Positions 1 to 12,426 of a stretch of 64,000 bases of DNA are shown here, piece after piece. Numbering within the stretch: the stretch's first letter is position 1; each line of letters starts with the position of its first letter. The stretch comes from Chiua virens (lineage: Eukaryota; Basidiomycota; Agaricomycetes; Boletales; Boletaceae): NCBI GenBank assembly GCA_019787685.1, contig JAHNUO010000020.1:186001-250000 (forward strand), written 5' to 3'. The notes under the pieces are model-generated. The model was not told the origin of the DNA and searched no databases. It saw only the letters and a list, made by a program, of their open reading frames with translations. The position numbers and the translations under genes are program-made.

Positions 1-1504
1 ACAAACTGTCAATCACGCGTAATGCAGACTATACGACCATCAGCACACAATCATGTCTGATAGTAAGTCCCTTACTCGGCACGGTGCATCATCGTCGCTG
101 TCTTCCGGCTCAGGTTCAGTTGTGATCGGCATGAGACCTTCGAGGATCTTTCCTGCCAAATTCTGGCTCTGAACCTTCGTCTTTTTGCTGTAGGGAGGCA
201 TCGATAAGCATTGGGGTGTGGGATAGACAAGAGTGAACTTGCTATTGCACGGTCCAGTTCAGAGCGTTCAAAGGGAACACACGCAGTCCAGGATCGAGGT
301 TTTTGTTGGCGCCGCAAAGGAGGAGGAATGAAGCAAGAGCTTCCGTGTGCGGCCCTAAGAGCGGGATTTCCTAGATTTTGGTGCGGATCAGCAATTTATG
401 ACTTCGCTAGATGTCAGTAGACAGCGTACGAGAATCAAAAGTGTTTCAAAAACGTCGAATAACTGTCGTGCGGAGGCCTCGTCTCCTGCTTCTAGTGCTT
501 GCTGTACGACTTGGATCATAGCCGGTAAGAAGCTTTGAAACGTTTTCTGAGAAGAAATAAATTCAAATGATGAGCTATACCAGATGTCATTGGCTTACAA
601 TGTCAGCCTTGTCGTCTGCATCAATGTATTGAGCGAGGACACCCAGTGCACTAAAAGGATCCATCAGTTTTGTTTGGGTATCACAATTTCAACCACATAC
701 CGAACGGTCGTTACTCGGACTTCCATACTTTCAGGGTCGGTAACGAGTACTTGAAATATCTTGAAAAAGTTTTGGGTTGAATCTTGGAATCCTTCGAGGA
801 CGGTTTCGAGAACAGTGAACAAGATATATACGCCAACTTCGCGTTCCGCAACCCGAGGAGAAGTACACGCCTCGTTGAGCCACGAGAGAAGTTGAGGCCA
901 TGTCCCTTCCTTGAGTTCGACGGATGCGATCGATGCGATAACGCGGGCAGCTGAGTGTCGGACGAGCTTACTATAGAGAAGGTCTGTTAAGAACGAGTAG
1001 GTAATTGGGACATGATCACGTACTTTAGCTCTTTGAGAATGAGTTTCGGCAACTCGTTCTTGATCTGCTCGCGCGAGTCTTGGGGAAGCTGAACCCAGAG
1101 ATCGCCACTTTTTTGCCTGACACGCTTGCGTAGTTCGACTGCTGCCAGCTGGCGAACCTTTACGGACAAAAATCACGTTAATCCCGAGATCTGCATTGGC
1201 GATCAACAAGTTGCTCACGGCGGATTCGGGAGAGCTAGCAAGTATTTGGGCAAGGGCAGATATGCATGCAGGATTTTTGTAGTACTCTGTATTCAACTGA
1301 GCAGTAGCCTACAATGGAGGAAGATCAATACGTTGACGAAAAACGCGTTTGATGTAGCGATCTTACAGCCTTGAGTTGGGCGGTGTCATTGGACGTGGAC
1401 TGCACCAAGAGATTGTGTAATCCCTGTACGAAATTTGGCTATGCATTTCCGATTTATATCAATGTAGATCATCATCATCGGTAACTGGCTGTACTTACAT
1501 CCAT
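1..1504 (-). CDS. KAP123: Importin-beta family karyopherin (Kap123/importin-4 type), 3' part cut off by window edge
   Basis: Karyopherins of this type carry ribosomal proteins and histones H3/H4 into the nucleus through nuclear pores. The minus strand reads in short exons: a six-base first exon (1499-1504, Met-Asp), then an exon from 1438 starting PNFVQGLHNLLVQ. Later exons encode EYYKNPACISALAQ, VRQLAAVELRKRV, LVRHSAARVIASIASVEL, ALGVLAQYIDADDKAD and KVQSQNLAGKILEGLMP, in the order seen in the N-terminal HEAT repeats of Kap123/IPO4. Acidic EPEPEDSDDD lies near the window edge. Splice sites are mostly GTANGT...TAG. I chose the start because joining the six-base exon restores the canonical MDPNFVQ opening. 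The C-terminal two thirds lie outside the window. Family call is firm; exact exon edges are my reading. Confidence 0.87.
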
Positions 1505-2458
1505 TGTGAATTGGGAGGTCGTGCAGAAGGAAAGAGGATAAGGGGGACGCGGCGGATGAGATTGCGCTAATCTGCATAAATTTGGGCGGGGTTCCAAAAA
1601 TTTCCTTTGCCCTCAGTTCGGCTACCTGAACTCCTTTGAGGGACTCGGATAAGACCTCTCCGCGAGTCACTCTAATTGAGTCACTCAATCTCAATCACGT
1701 TTGAGTTCAAGTCTTTGACGGAAGCCTACCATCTGAGAATCGGACTTGATTGCATGCCGGACTCTTGCGTACACATCAGCGATGGCAGTTGGCTTATCAC
1801 CAGCTCTACCTGAGGAAGCTAACTGCCAGTGGATACATATCATATGCAGGTACATACCCACCGGAAAATCATTGCATTGAATTTATTGAGACAGCGTGAG
1901 TGATTTCCCTGCACGGATCCATCATCACGACTTTTCACCCTAGTGTTGTCTGGATACTGACTTCGTCCAGCAGTCACGGGGGGTACTTATCATAGCTTTT
2001 AAACAACGGCTCATCCAGACCACGTAAGTGGTCATTGTGTTGTCTAGGCGAACACGTACCTCGCATAAAAATAGCTTTTCTAACTCCATTGTCACCGCAA
2101 GTTCAACTCGATCCATGAAGAGTCGGTAGTTCGCTGTCCCATCAGTTCACCCTTGACATATGAACCTTGAATCCACCGCCTCTCGGCTTCTGAAATAAGC
2201 AAATTCCAGTGAAACTGCCGTCCGGATGATTTCACCAACGTCGTGCTCCTCAAGATTAATGTGTACTGGTATTCTCATGAAATCTATTCAAACTGCATGA
2301 CTCGAGAGGTTGCACATGCTATGCGACCACCAACGGGAAATTGGTGCATGTCAACATGTACAGAATGTGGTAACCCTCACGATCCTGGACGACCATAAAA
2401 GACGCGACAGCGAGTCCGTCCTTCCTCGTGCACAGAACACCTCGTTGGCCTCTCCATC
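1505..2458. other. Intergenic region, divergent promoters of KAP123 and the GH25 gene
   Basis: No convincing coding signal on either strand. The left end should hold the KAP123 promoter and 5' UTR, the right end the lysozyme promoter. Nothing else was recognised. Confidence 0.6.
2394..2402 (+). promoter_or_regulatory. TATA-like box of the GH25 lysozyme gene
   Basis: The sequence cataaaaga lies about 60 bases upstream of the ATG at 2459 and is followed by a pyrimidine-rich leader. Position and composition fit a fungal core promoter; assignment is inference. Confidence 0.45.
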
Positions 2459-3482
2459 ATGAAGTACCTCGCTTCACTTGCTCTGGCTCTGGCTGTTGCT
2501 CGTGCAACTCCGGTCAAGCGTTCCGACCCTTTGGGGATTGATGTTTCTGACTATCAGACTGACATCGACTGGACCACTGTCGTTGACAATGGTATCCAGT
2601 TCGTGTACATCAAGGCTACTGAGGGGACAGGTCTGTTAATTCAATGTACCTATCTTGTTTTCGGTGCTGAGTCACACCTCTGCTTGCAGACTACATTTCA
2701 CCGGAGTTTAGTTCTCAATACACCGGTGCCACCGACGCTGGCCTTATTCGTGGAGCCTACCACTTTGCACACCCAGATGAATCCACTGGTGCTACCCAGG
2801 CGGACTACTTCCTCGCGAACGGAGGTGCGACGCTACTTTATGTTATGTTATTGTCTAATTTTCTTCTAGGTGGCTGGTCTGCGGACGGAATCACCCTTCC
2901 TGGAGCGTTAGATATCGAGTGTTCGTTGTTTTGCGTCCCGATTGGTGATGAAAGTTGAAGTCCATCTAGATAACCCTGACGGTGCCGAGTGCTATGGCCT
3001 GACAGCTTCCGAGATGGTCTCGTGGGTCCAGGATTTCTCTGACACATATGAGGCTACCACGGGCCGGTAAGGAGTTTTGACCTGTTATAAGTAACTGATC
3101 TAATAAAGGATCGCACCCTTTTTTAGTTATCCAGGTGATCTATCCCCTAACTGATATGTATTGCGGCTTGCTGACACCATTCTTGTAGTTATCTACACCA
3201 CGACTGACTGGTGGACCACTTGCACCGGAAACAGTGCGGCCTTAGGAGCCAACAATCCGCTGTGGATTGCGGATTACGCCTCTACACTCGGAACCCTCCC
3301 TGCTGGATGGGAATACACTTCCTTCTGGCAGTACGATGACTCGGGCCCGAACCCTGGTGACGCTGATCTCTGGAACGGTGACTACACTGGATTGCAAAGG
3401 TATTTTCACCAAGACTCAAAAATGGCGCAGAATCCGCTAATGGCCTTTTAAAAACAGCATGGCTTATGGTTACACAGTCTAA
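2459..3482 (+). CDS. Secreted GH25 lysozyme (N,O-diacetylmuramidase-like)
   Basis: Secreted glycoside hydrolase of family GH25, which cleaves the beta-1,4 bond between MurNAc and GlcNAc of bacterial peptidoglycan. A signal peptide (MKYLASLALALAVARATP) with a KR processing site precedes the catalytic domain. GH25 motifs appear in order: GIDVSDYQ, YIKATEG, GAYHFAHPD, LPGALDIE (acidic catalytic centre), PVIYTTTDWW and SFWQYDDSG. Seven exons: 2459-2630, 2690-2824, 2870-2920, 2970-3066, 3127-3134, 3189-3399 and 3458-3482. They total 699 bases, giving 232 residues, a normal length for the family. Exon 5 has only eight bases, but it is needed to restore the conserved GRYPVIY stretch. It is probably used against bacterial competitors or for nutrition (inference). 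Confidence 0.9.
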
Positions 3483-3944
3483 GCCTGAGATCTTGTTGTT
3501 AGTATGCGGGTGCGATCGTGCCTGTACCTCGATCCAAACGGGGGTGTATCCTATTTAACTGTCCGGTGCTGTATGGGTTCGTTATGTATATGTATATATC
3601 TGTGTTCCAGTGTCTCAGATCCAGTTTGAGAGACAGTATTGAGAGCCGTATGGCCAAACCATTGGAACAAATGACGCAATATGGACAAAAAGTTCCATGG
3701 ATGCCCCACTATATACAGGGTTCATTTGAAAAAAGCGGAAGTATCGTGTTTCAAATATCCCTCGGGTTGCACAGCCTGAATTGGGAAGTGTTCGGTTTAT
3801 CTAATCTTATTACTAGTTTCACTTGTAGCCTTAGTATGTCCACGCTCATAGTACCGCCGCTGCCATTGGTAACTTGTCTGCACTTCAAGTTTACTGTCAC
3901 CGGCGCCTTCGACTGGACCCTTGGTCTGTTGTTCTGGTCGAGAC
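3483..3944 (+). other. Intergenic region upstream of the BTB gene
   Basis: About 460 bases without credible coding content. It holds the 3' UTR of the lysozyme gene and the promoter of the BTB gene. An AT-rich stretch with ctatataca near 3709 could be a TATA element. Nothing else is seen. Confidence 0.5.
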
Positions 3945-5372
3945 ATGTCGCGCCTCCCCGTAAACAATAGTTACTATCCTCTACCCATCGGTGCTTATGG
4001 GACGCCGCCGAGAAGTCCTCCACCTCTCAACCACTTGCGTCGTCCTAGCCGCGCCGACTCTGCTGACGACAGGCGGCAACCTTCGACCCCTTTCGTGGCA
4101 CACGAAGACCTCCAGGAAGACCTCCAGGAAGACACCGGTGACGGCGAAGGACCGCTCGTCAAGCATCCCGACTTGTGGTTCTCAGATGGATCTGTGAGAG
4201 ACCGCTCACCTTTGACGTGGCAATCGCGCTAATATTGTGCTTGAGATTGTTTTACGAGCCGAGAACACGCTCTTTCGTGTGCACAAATCCTTGCTAGGCC
4301 GGCACTCTGCTTTCTTTCACGACCTGTTCACGCTGCCACAACCAGAAACAGATACCAAGTCGCTGTCGGTGCATCCCGCTGGAGATATCGAAGGTTGCCA
4401 GGTGCTCCGCCTCCACGACGTGCCGGAAGACGTTGCCAACCTACTCACTGCGTTGGTAGATGGCCCGTGAGTCACATTCTCGTACTCGGTTCCCTCCTTG
4501 CTCATCATCATTAAGGAGCTTTGGAAATAACGATCCTGCCGATTTTCAAGTCGTTTCAGGTATTTTACGTCTTGCCACGAAGTATGTGGTGGACTCCCTT
4601 CGCGAGAAAGCCCTCAGCCACCTTGCGGTCGCTTGGCCTTCGACTCTCAAGGGTTGGGATACTCGCGAAGATGCCTCGCGCTCTTTCGAACTCCAAGCGA
4701 GGTCAGAGAGCATCTACCCATCTCCAATCGTAAGTCGGAGATATTATCCATCATCGTTTAACCTACATTTTCCCCTCTCCTGTGCAGGCTGTAATTAATC
4801 TCGCACGTGAAGTCAGCGCACCGTCGCTGCTTCCCTCTGCTTTCTACGACCTTTCCCGATACAGCTTCTCACAAATATTCGACTATGGGGAATCGTTCGA
4901 AGAAGGTGCATGGCAGTGCCCACTATCTCCGGTAGACACGCAGCGCCTGTCCCTCGGCAAGGAAGCGTCTCAGCATGCCATCACCACATTGATCCAATCA
5001 CTTGGATCCCACGCTCGGACGCTCATGGCCGGCCCAGTCAACACCTTGGCACACCAGAATCACCCGTACTCGCATGGGCATGCCCACCGGACGTGTAAAC
5101 GCGATTTCTCAGAGCTCGTGACCCTCGCCACGCAGCACTATCTCTTCGATCATCAGCGCGGATGCACAGATCCCCTTTATGTCGCGGAGGAGCTCGGACA
5201 ACCACTGTACGATCTCAGTCAGCCGCTGGGTATCGATCGCTTGGGAACGTCCCGTCGGAGTTTTGAGCAAGCCGAATGTCATGCGTGCGCAAAGACATTA
5301 GAAACGTGGGCGAAGAGGGAGCGAGAACGAATGTGGAAGATGATTCCGCTGTGGTTTCGCCTCGATGTGTAA
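3945..5372 (+). CDS. BTB/POZ domain protein
   Basis: BTB domains mediate protein-protein contacts, often as cullin-3 adaptors; basidiomycetes carry large families of unknown targets. Four exons (3945-4193, 4246-4466, 4516-4729, 4788-5372) give 422 residues. A proline- and acid-rich leader with a repeated LQED unit is followed by HPDLWFSDGSIVLRAENTLF and RVHKSLLGRHSAFFHDLF. This is the usual opening of basidiomycete BTB proteins, with the LR(L)HDVPEDV segment downstream. The first intron (4194-4245) joins DGS to IVLRAEN and ends in ttgag after a gctaat branch-like site. The C-terminal half contains conserved-looking Cys/His positions (CHACAKTLETWAKR) common to these proteins. No DNA-binding domain is visible. 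The partner is unknown. Confidence 0.82.
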
Positions 5373-6752
5373 ATGATGTCGTGTCCGAAATGGTCGGCAC
5401 CGACCGTGACGTCTCGGATACTTTCTGGACCTTGCTTATTGTACAAGAGACTGATTGGCATCAGCCAGTCCCTCCTCCGTCATCTTTACGACAACTTAGA
5501 TGTTTGCATGCATCATTTCTTGTACATTGACAGAATCTGTGTGGTCCACCTCAGCCAGATGTAGATCAGTGACACGACTCTGTTAAGGCACCCTCAGAAT
5601 TGGGTAGTCCTACACTTCAAGTCAAATACGGAAGAGTGAAAAAGAATGATCAACGTGCCAGTGGGATTGTTGTGTCACTTGGAGTTATGTAAACACAAAA
5701 CACACATTCTTATCGGCACGTTAACAATCGGTCTGTGATCATGTGAGATCCGGGCCGTCGGGTCTCAACTTACATAACGTGAAAGCAACAATCTGCCGCG
5801 GCACGCAAGGCTAACATGAAGAATACCTGTAAGCGTGTGCCCACTTTTGAATCAGAATTTTGATAATGCCACACAAGTACCACGGTGCCTTATTGGTCAC
5901 TAGCCACTGTTGGCAGGCCTCCAACTTTGGGGGCGGACTCGACGGAGTCCGAGTCATGGTGGGCTGACTCAAACGGGGACTCTGACGAAGCCCGAGGACG
6001 AAGTGCCAGTTCTGCCCCGGACCTGTATCCCACGGGAAAAATGCTGTGGAGGATCTGTATGGCCTTCCCTTTGAAGTTGCCAAAACCTTCAAGTTGTCGA
6101 CTGGTAGAGCAGTCTCCCCGCCACCGCGCTGTCACAGTCTCTCGGTCGGGGCCGGTGCCCATGCCATGCTGATAGTGACCTTTCGCTGGGAACACGCTGC
6201 CAGCGGCAAGGATGGTCTGACATATACACGACTCCGAGTCAGCACCGTGGTTTATTTGGGCATACTAGGTTGACCATCGGCACTTATCAACAAGTTTCTG
6301 AACGGATTGAACTATGATTGAGGTACGATATTTTCGTCGGCAACATTGATATTGCCAACTGGTACCCCGCGTACCTGTGGGCAAGCCTGGAGAAGCACAT
6401 TAGCATCGGCCACCCCGGGCCACATCCCTGTATTTCCATGGTAAACCCTATGGAGACACGTCACAAGGAGCATTCACATAATATTCTTCTGCTAGCCGTG
6501 GCTAACACTCGTCCGCACGCCGTCACGGTGTGGCAACCTCTCACTTTGACTCCAACCGAAGCACCAGATCATGATGGTGCTGGACCAAGGTGACATCGTG
6601 ACTGATGGACACCTCCCCGCAGCTCTGCTACCTATTTCCGAGTTGAATACAGCGAATGACATTGATCGTCAAGTAGAGGTATAAATATCTACTCGATTTT
6701 CACCGACCAACAGACGTCGACGAATACGAGCCCTACACTTCATCGAGTAGTC
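5373..6752 (+). other. Long intergenic region between the BTB gene and FMO-1
   Basis: Almost 1.4 kb with only short overlapping open frames on both strands and no family signature. The right end holds the FMO-1 promoter. The rest is unexplained, and I see no transposon ends or RNA gene. Confidence 0.55.
6680..6687 (+). promoter_or_regulatory. TATA box of FMO-1
   Basis: The octamer tataaata lies about 70 bases before the ATG at 6753, a good spacing for a fungal TATA-driven promoter. Confidence 0.55.
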
Positions 6753-9124
6753 ATGTGGTCGATCTTCGGTTTCGCCCTCCTTTCCACCGTTTTAGCCAAC
6801 AGCACACAGCAACCACTATCTAGACCGTCATCTCAGGATGTCGAATCGAACGAGTATTACCAATTCCGATGGCCTATCCGAAGGGTGGCAATTATTGGTG
6901 CTGGACCAAGGTGTCGTATCCTCTCCCTTTGATTTTTGCGTTACTTAGTAAAGTTCATTTCCCTGAACTCAGTGGCCTGGTTGCATTCCGCGAACTAAAA
7001 GAAGCCGGTTTAGAAGTTCGCATCTTTGAGCGGGATAATGCACCAGGGGGGATCTGGCACTATTCCGAAGAGATATCGCTCGACAGCCCTGTCCCAAATG
7101 CCGCGGCTGCCGTCGGAGATTTCGAGCCTTCTCTCCCACCAGCAGACGTCGAACTCCCACATTCTGAAGAATTTGAGGACAACGGCCAGGGTCCAGAGGG
7201 ACCTTAGAGGTCCGAAACCGGTTTGGGAATCATTGACGTCGAACGCGCCTTCGGTATGTTGCACTACATGAGAGAAGCTTGGGTGGAATGTTTACAATAT
7301 TCTGGTGACGTCATAGCCTCTGCAACAGGTGAGTAGAATACATAAAGTTTATATGCTACCAGCAGAATACGTCTCTCGTATTAGTTTCTTCAAGTGGCCT
7401 TGGCCTACGGGTACACCATGGGGTACGTTCCTGGTACTTCTTTGAATTGGTTATTCATCCACTCTACGCCAGAGCTCAATCATTATCAGTATCGCAACTA
7501 TGTCCGATCGTATGCTTCATATCTCAACATCAACAGCAACGATGAAAATCCTGTAGCAGCTTACAACACCCGTGTAGAGCGGATCGAGAAACGAGTTAAC
7601 CTGGCCGGGCAAGAGCAAGGTTGGAGACTCTGGCTCAAGTTTGTGGAGCGGACCGGTCTTAACACGTGCAGAGCCACTTGGTGGACCGAGGCGCGCCTTC
7701 GTTTTTTCTTGATTGAACACTGTTTTAAAGATCGATCAATGATAGGATTTTGATGCTGTCGCTATCGCTACAGGCAGATTCAATGCACCTTCTATGCCCT
7801 CTATTCCTGGTCTGAAAGATTGGATGCGGAGGTTCCCCAATCTCCTCCGTCACTCGAGACAATACCGTCGACCAGAGGCATATGCAGACCAGACAGTACT
7901 CATCGTTGGTGCATCTGTAAGACATGCACTCAGATCTTTGTTTTTCTCTCCCCAATCGATCACAGGTTAGTGGATCTGAAATATCTCGAGACCTGAATCA
8001 TCATGCTCGAAAAATCTATGTATCTATACGGGTAAGTCGTGAAGTAATTCCACTAATTTGATGAATTATAGCATCTCACGACAATTAGGACACTAGTACG
8101 TGCCAGGGAGGCGGATCTAGAGCTATTCGCAATTGTGACCTGGTTTCAGGTACCAGTTCACTGTGGTTTGGAGCGTCCCAGGCGCCGAATCCCCGAGAAC
8201 ACGACCCTCATTGGAGAAATCGACCAGTTTTTACCCGTCCCCGATAGGTCTTCCATTCAATCTGGTCCCATTAAGCTCAAAAACGGTACTGTGCGTTTCA
8301 TTTTTCGCTATCTTGGAATAGTCTCAATGACAAAATGGGGAATATATAGATATTGTCTGGAATCGATAGCGTTATATTCGCCACCGGCTACCGCTATTCA
8401 TTCCCATTCTTACCACAATATTATTATGGTGCAACATATGAGCCTCATGAAGGCTCTGCTTCAAAAGTAGAACCTTTTCTTCCGGCTGGCGGCTCAGATC
8501 CCCGAGACCTGTACCTTGATCAGTTTTATATCCAGGATCCAACTCTCGCATTTCTGAATTGTCAGTGGCCACATTCATGTAGTATATTTCATGTCTGCTA
8601 ATTTAGGGCATGCAGTGGCCCAAGGCTTACAGACATTCCCAGTGGCAGATTATACCTCCCTCGCGCTGGCGAAAGTCTGGACAAACACGGCAAAGCTTCC
8701 AAACGGCCAGATTATGCGGAAAGCTTCAGAGAATAGTGTGAGATTGCGCGGAGGGTATGGAGCACGATTTGCTTGGTTGGGTTGTGATGAATTTCCAGGC
8801 GAGTTCCTTCGCTCTCCATACCATTCCAAGAATGAGCATTCCATCATGATACACATAGCTTTTGTTCGATATGTGGTCGGTTGGCTAAATGAAGCTGCAG
8901 TCAAGTATGGTGGGAAGCAGGTTTGTTCATGTCTCTCCTGTTGACATCATCGTGTTGATGTGACTTTCCAAGATTGATGGATTACCAAAGGAGTAAGTCA
9001 CTGGTTGGGCGTCGATTCGTGGACATTCATGACTCACGCATTGAACAGCTTTGATGAGATTGCTCATTATTGGTCAGTCACTCGTTTCGGAGAGCCTGGC
9101 GAGCAGAAAGCATTCAAGGACTAA
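6753..9124 (+). CDS. Flavin-containing monooxygenase FMO-1 (one frame break, one GC donor)
   Basis: FAD- and NADPH-dependent oxygenase of the FMO family, oxidising a soft nucleophile of unknown identity. A hydrophobic N-terminus (MWSIFGFALLSTVLA) suggests a signal peptide or membrane anchor. Then come the FAD motif IIGAGPSG, WESLTSN, WPWPTGTPW, the FMO-type RFPNLLRHSRQYRRPE, the NADPH motif VLIVGASVSGSE, and FATGYRY. The end is AHYWSVTRFGEPGEQ with stop at 9122-9124. The layout matches FMO-2 at 37.3-39.7 kb exon by exon. Two defects: the frame shifts by +1 at a GGG run near 7198-7200, where removing one G restores the family sequence. The donor at 7691 reads GC where FMO-2 has GT. So this is either a decaying copy or a copy with a sequence error. 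Some internal exon edges are approximate. Confidence 0.78.
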
Positions 9125-10146
9125 AGGAGATGAGTTTGTCCTGTCGTCTCTCGGATACATATGTACCATGAACAATGAAATAACCGCCTGAACGAGGTGA
9201 TGTTTGACCATGAGTCCATGACTGTCAGACTAGACTCAACTAGTAACTCCAAAGATTTTATGGCGTATTTATCCACCTCTGTTTATCGGTGGATATATAG
9301 GAGCGGCTGTATCTTGTATTTGTACTCCAGGATATTTTTGCGTGAGGCCCGTGCCAAACGGGATGAAGAACCCAACCTGAGAGTTTGAGACGCTCAAAAG
9401 AAGCTCCCAATATTGAAGGAGTTACCGTCGAACCGAATACCTCGAGAGAAGGTAAGCCGATGATTTTACATTCCCTTGATGTTTTGTTAGCTGTGTTGGT
9501 CAAACGCACACAGCGGACCGGTATTATCATCATAATTAATACATGAAATGCGATATAGATCTTTGGTCCAGGTCTTTCGACAGACTTCTGTTAGGGGTGG
9601 TGGCAGTGCTGTCAGCATACTGGTTGCAACGCGGAGCTCGGCTAAGTCAGACTCACTACTACGGCTCTTGTCCTAACACTGTGACTTACGCAAAAACCCA
9701 CACACTCTTTTATCCACTCCTTCGTCTCTTTGCGGCGCCAGCCGCTTCGAGCAAACACTATCCCTAATCGGAATCCGTGAGCAGTCGAAAATAGCAGCAA
9801 CTATGTACGTTCCATCATACTTATTTTGGTGACCTGACTGCATCTAAATCTACTTATGACAGTTTCGTGTACTCTAACATTATCATAATTCTACCAGGGA
9901 CCAAGAGTTTCAATCCAGGTAAAATGTTTCTTGCATCACCAACTAGGGAGCATGCGACTCCTCTGCGTCAATCCTGTAGCCTCATAACTTTGCTGACCGT
10001 TCTATGGTATTCTTTCAGCTCCTCGCATTTGCCACTGTATATCTATACCGACCCAGACTGTGCGTACATCTTAGTCTTATTCCAAGACTCTTGCCCAATT
10101 TCTTCATACCGATAATCCAGCTTCAGATCAGCACACTCGATCAGTG
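9125..10146 (+). other. Intergenic region between FMO-1 and the secreted GPI protein gene
   Basis: About 1 kb with no credible gene. It contains the FMO-1 3' UTR and the next promoter. Short open frames have no family features. Confidence 0.55.
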
Positions 10147-12325
10147 ATGCGCTCCCTGTCCCTCTCTGTGTTTCTCGGCACATGCCTCCTCATTCCTGCT
10201 GGTCGGGCTCAGACGTGGTAGGTCAGTTCAGATATACTCCCCGCAGTAGTCGTGACATATGACATAGGTGTGGCAAATATTATGACCCGACTCAGATGCC
10301 TCAAGACAAGGCGCCACCTCCCGGGGGTGCATTCTCTTTTCCTGCCTCATCTCAAAACCCTCTCTTGTCTTTCAGATGCGCGCCCGCCATCAAACCTTAC
10401 TTGGCCGAAGACGCAAGTTCATCCACGGCTATCCTAATCGATACACCCGTGGTCTACTCCACAATCCAGGGTGCTCAGGCCATCAACCTTCCTTCAGGTT
10501 CCCTGTCCGACGCCGGAACGCTCAGCGTGACCATCAGTGTTGGTGAAAAAGTACTTGCAAATGGCGCTGTTCCGCTGAATGCCACAGCGCACGAAATTCC
10601 GTTTAGTCTCGGAGACCTAACACCTCAGGTTACCCCCTACAACCTCTCTTGTCAGGCTACCTACTCTGGCAGCTCATCGTCATCCAGTCCACAAGTCTTT
10701 AGTGCGACTATCTGCGTTGTATTTCATGCCCGATCCAACGAACAGCGCTGCTACGAAAATGGACCTGAGTACTGGAGCCTTGCTGGCAAAGCCTGCAAAT
10801 GGACAGGGCACCTATCAGCCAGTGTTCCCTATCGGATTTTACATCGAGTTCCTATACTTGGCCCAAAATCTAAGTCTCATCGATGAGATGGCGGCCCAAG
10901 GGTGAGTATTCTTTCTTCGAAGCTTTCCAGCCCAGTATAACGTTTTACTCTCAAGATTCACCATTGTGTGTGTTGAATTCCGTTTTGCATACCGTCGCTG
11001 ACAGATAGGTCAGGTACACCCTATTTTCGAATTCACGCCAAGTCAGACAAGCGTGGAACAGGTGCTAGGTCGACTGCAACAAAATGGGATGTACTTCATG
11101 TACGACATGCGCTACACCTACCAGGACGCAAGCGAATGTGACCGAGCAAGTGAATTCGTTTAAGAGCTGGCCTAACCTCTTGGTTTGGTACACCGGTGAC
11201 GAACCCGATGGATCATCAGATCCACTCAACGCAACATCCGTCGCATACGACTTGATCTACAATCTTGACGGGTATCATCCTGTCTCTCTCGTGCTCAACT
11301 GCCAAGATTATTACTTCACATCCTATGCCGCTGGAGCTGATATTATCATGCAGGATGTGTATATCATCGGGGCGAACGTGAATGCCTCCCTCATGTTCAA
11401 TACCCCCTGCACATCAACCTACGGAGATTGCGGCTGCGACAATTGTTCGCCCATCCCAGCCGGCCTCAATGATGCTGTCCCTCCCTCAAATGCATCCTCC
11501 ATCCCAGTCCCTGCAAATAGCGGTATTGGCTCCTTCACTGATGTCACCGAGCGTGTGACGAGTTACCTGAATCGCATGCAAGTCGTAGGATGGGAACGCA
11601 CCAAGTCGGTTTGGAGCGTACCCCAGGCATTCGGTGGCGTTGCTGGAGAGTGAGTACCATCACCCGCTCTGTAGCGTCTTCACCAAGTTCCTCAAACCCA
11701 TATTTCTAGTCATTATTGGTTACGTGCACCGACAGGCCAAGAATGGGCCGTGATCACCCTTCTAGGTATCAATCATGGCTCCCTTGGCGCAATCTCCTGG
11801 ACAGACCCCTCGCCAGCAGATGTCAAGGGCAACGCGTCCGCCTTTGCACTCACTCTTCCCAGAATCACACCCTTCCTCTTCAATGCGTCGGTGGTTCGGA
11901 CAAACTACATCGTCGGCGGGGTCGACATCGCCGTATGGAGTGCCACAAACCAAACCCTCGTCATGGCCACCAGCATGTATTACGTGTCTCAGACGGTGAG
12001 CTGGACCGACGTCAACGTGGACGGTAGTGGCGCGGTGTCCATATACTCGACTGGAAGTGCCATCACGTCGTCTGGTTTCACAATAGACAGTGTAGGCTCG
12101 GTTGTGTTCGTGTTACCGACTTCTAAGTGAGTGAACATACGCGATCCATGTTTATCTAAGTTTTTATTGACGCATCGTGCCTGCCATGCGTGGTATCTTA
12201 GTCTTGCAAGCACCTCGTCGTCGAGTCGCCCGGGTACACCAAGCTCGAGTGCAGCGCGGAGGATGTTTGCGGGTGGGTATTTGACAATGGCAATCATGCT
12301 CCTCTCCTGGCCGTTTGTGCTGTGA
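10147..12325 (+). CDS. Secreted GPI-anchored protein with WCGKYY N-terminus, glycoside hydrolase-like (two frame breaks)
   Basis: A signal peptide (MRSLSLSVFLGTCLLIPAG) leads into WCGKYYDPTQMP, a start seen in a group of secreted basidiomycete proteins often labelled as glycoside hydrolase-like. A beta-rich N-terminal part follows (RCAPAIKPYL, NLSCQATYSG), then YFMPDPTNSAATKMDLSTGA, and a central region with GMYFMYDMRYTY and WYTGDEPDG, whose acidic pair could be catalytic. Several Asn-x-Ser/Thr sites are present. The last intron (12127-12201) adds an exon encoding SSSSRPGTPSSSAARR plus a hydrophobic tail, a typical GPI attachment signal. The frame shifts by +1 near 10710 and near 11130; deleting one base at each restores the reading. 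Function is inferred only from general resemblance. Confidence 0.7.
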
Positions 12326-12426
12326 TTGCAGTGGAACAGGGACAATTGTGTTGCGTACTTGACGTAGATGATACCCCAGGTTTTCCTTTACAGTATAGAA
12401 GTATCTCGTATATACCTAGCGTTGTG

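Noticed and set aside
8292..8350. In-frame stop in FMO-1 before ILSGIDSVIF
   Set aside because: It lies inside an intron running from GTGCGT to atatatag, which joins NGT to ILSGID.
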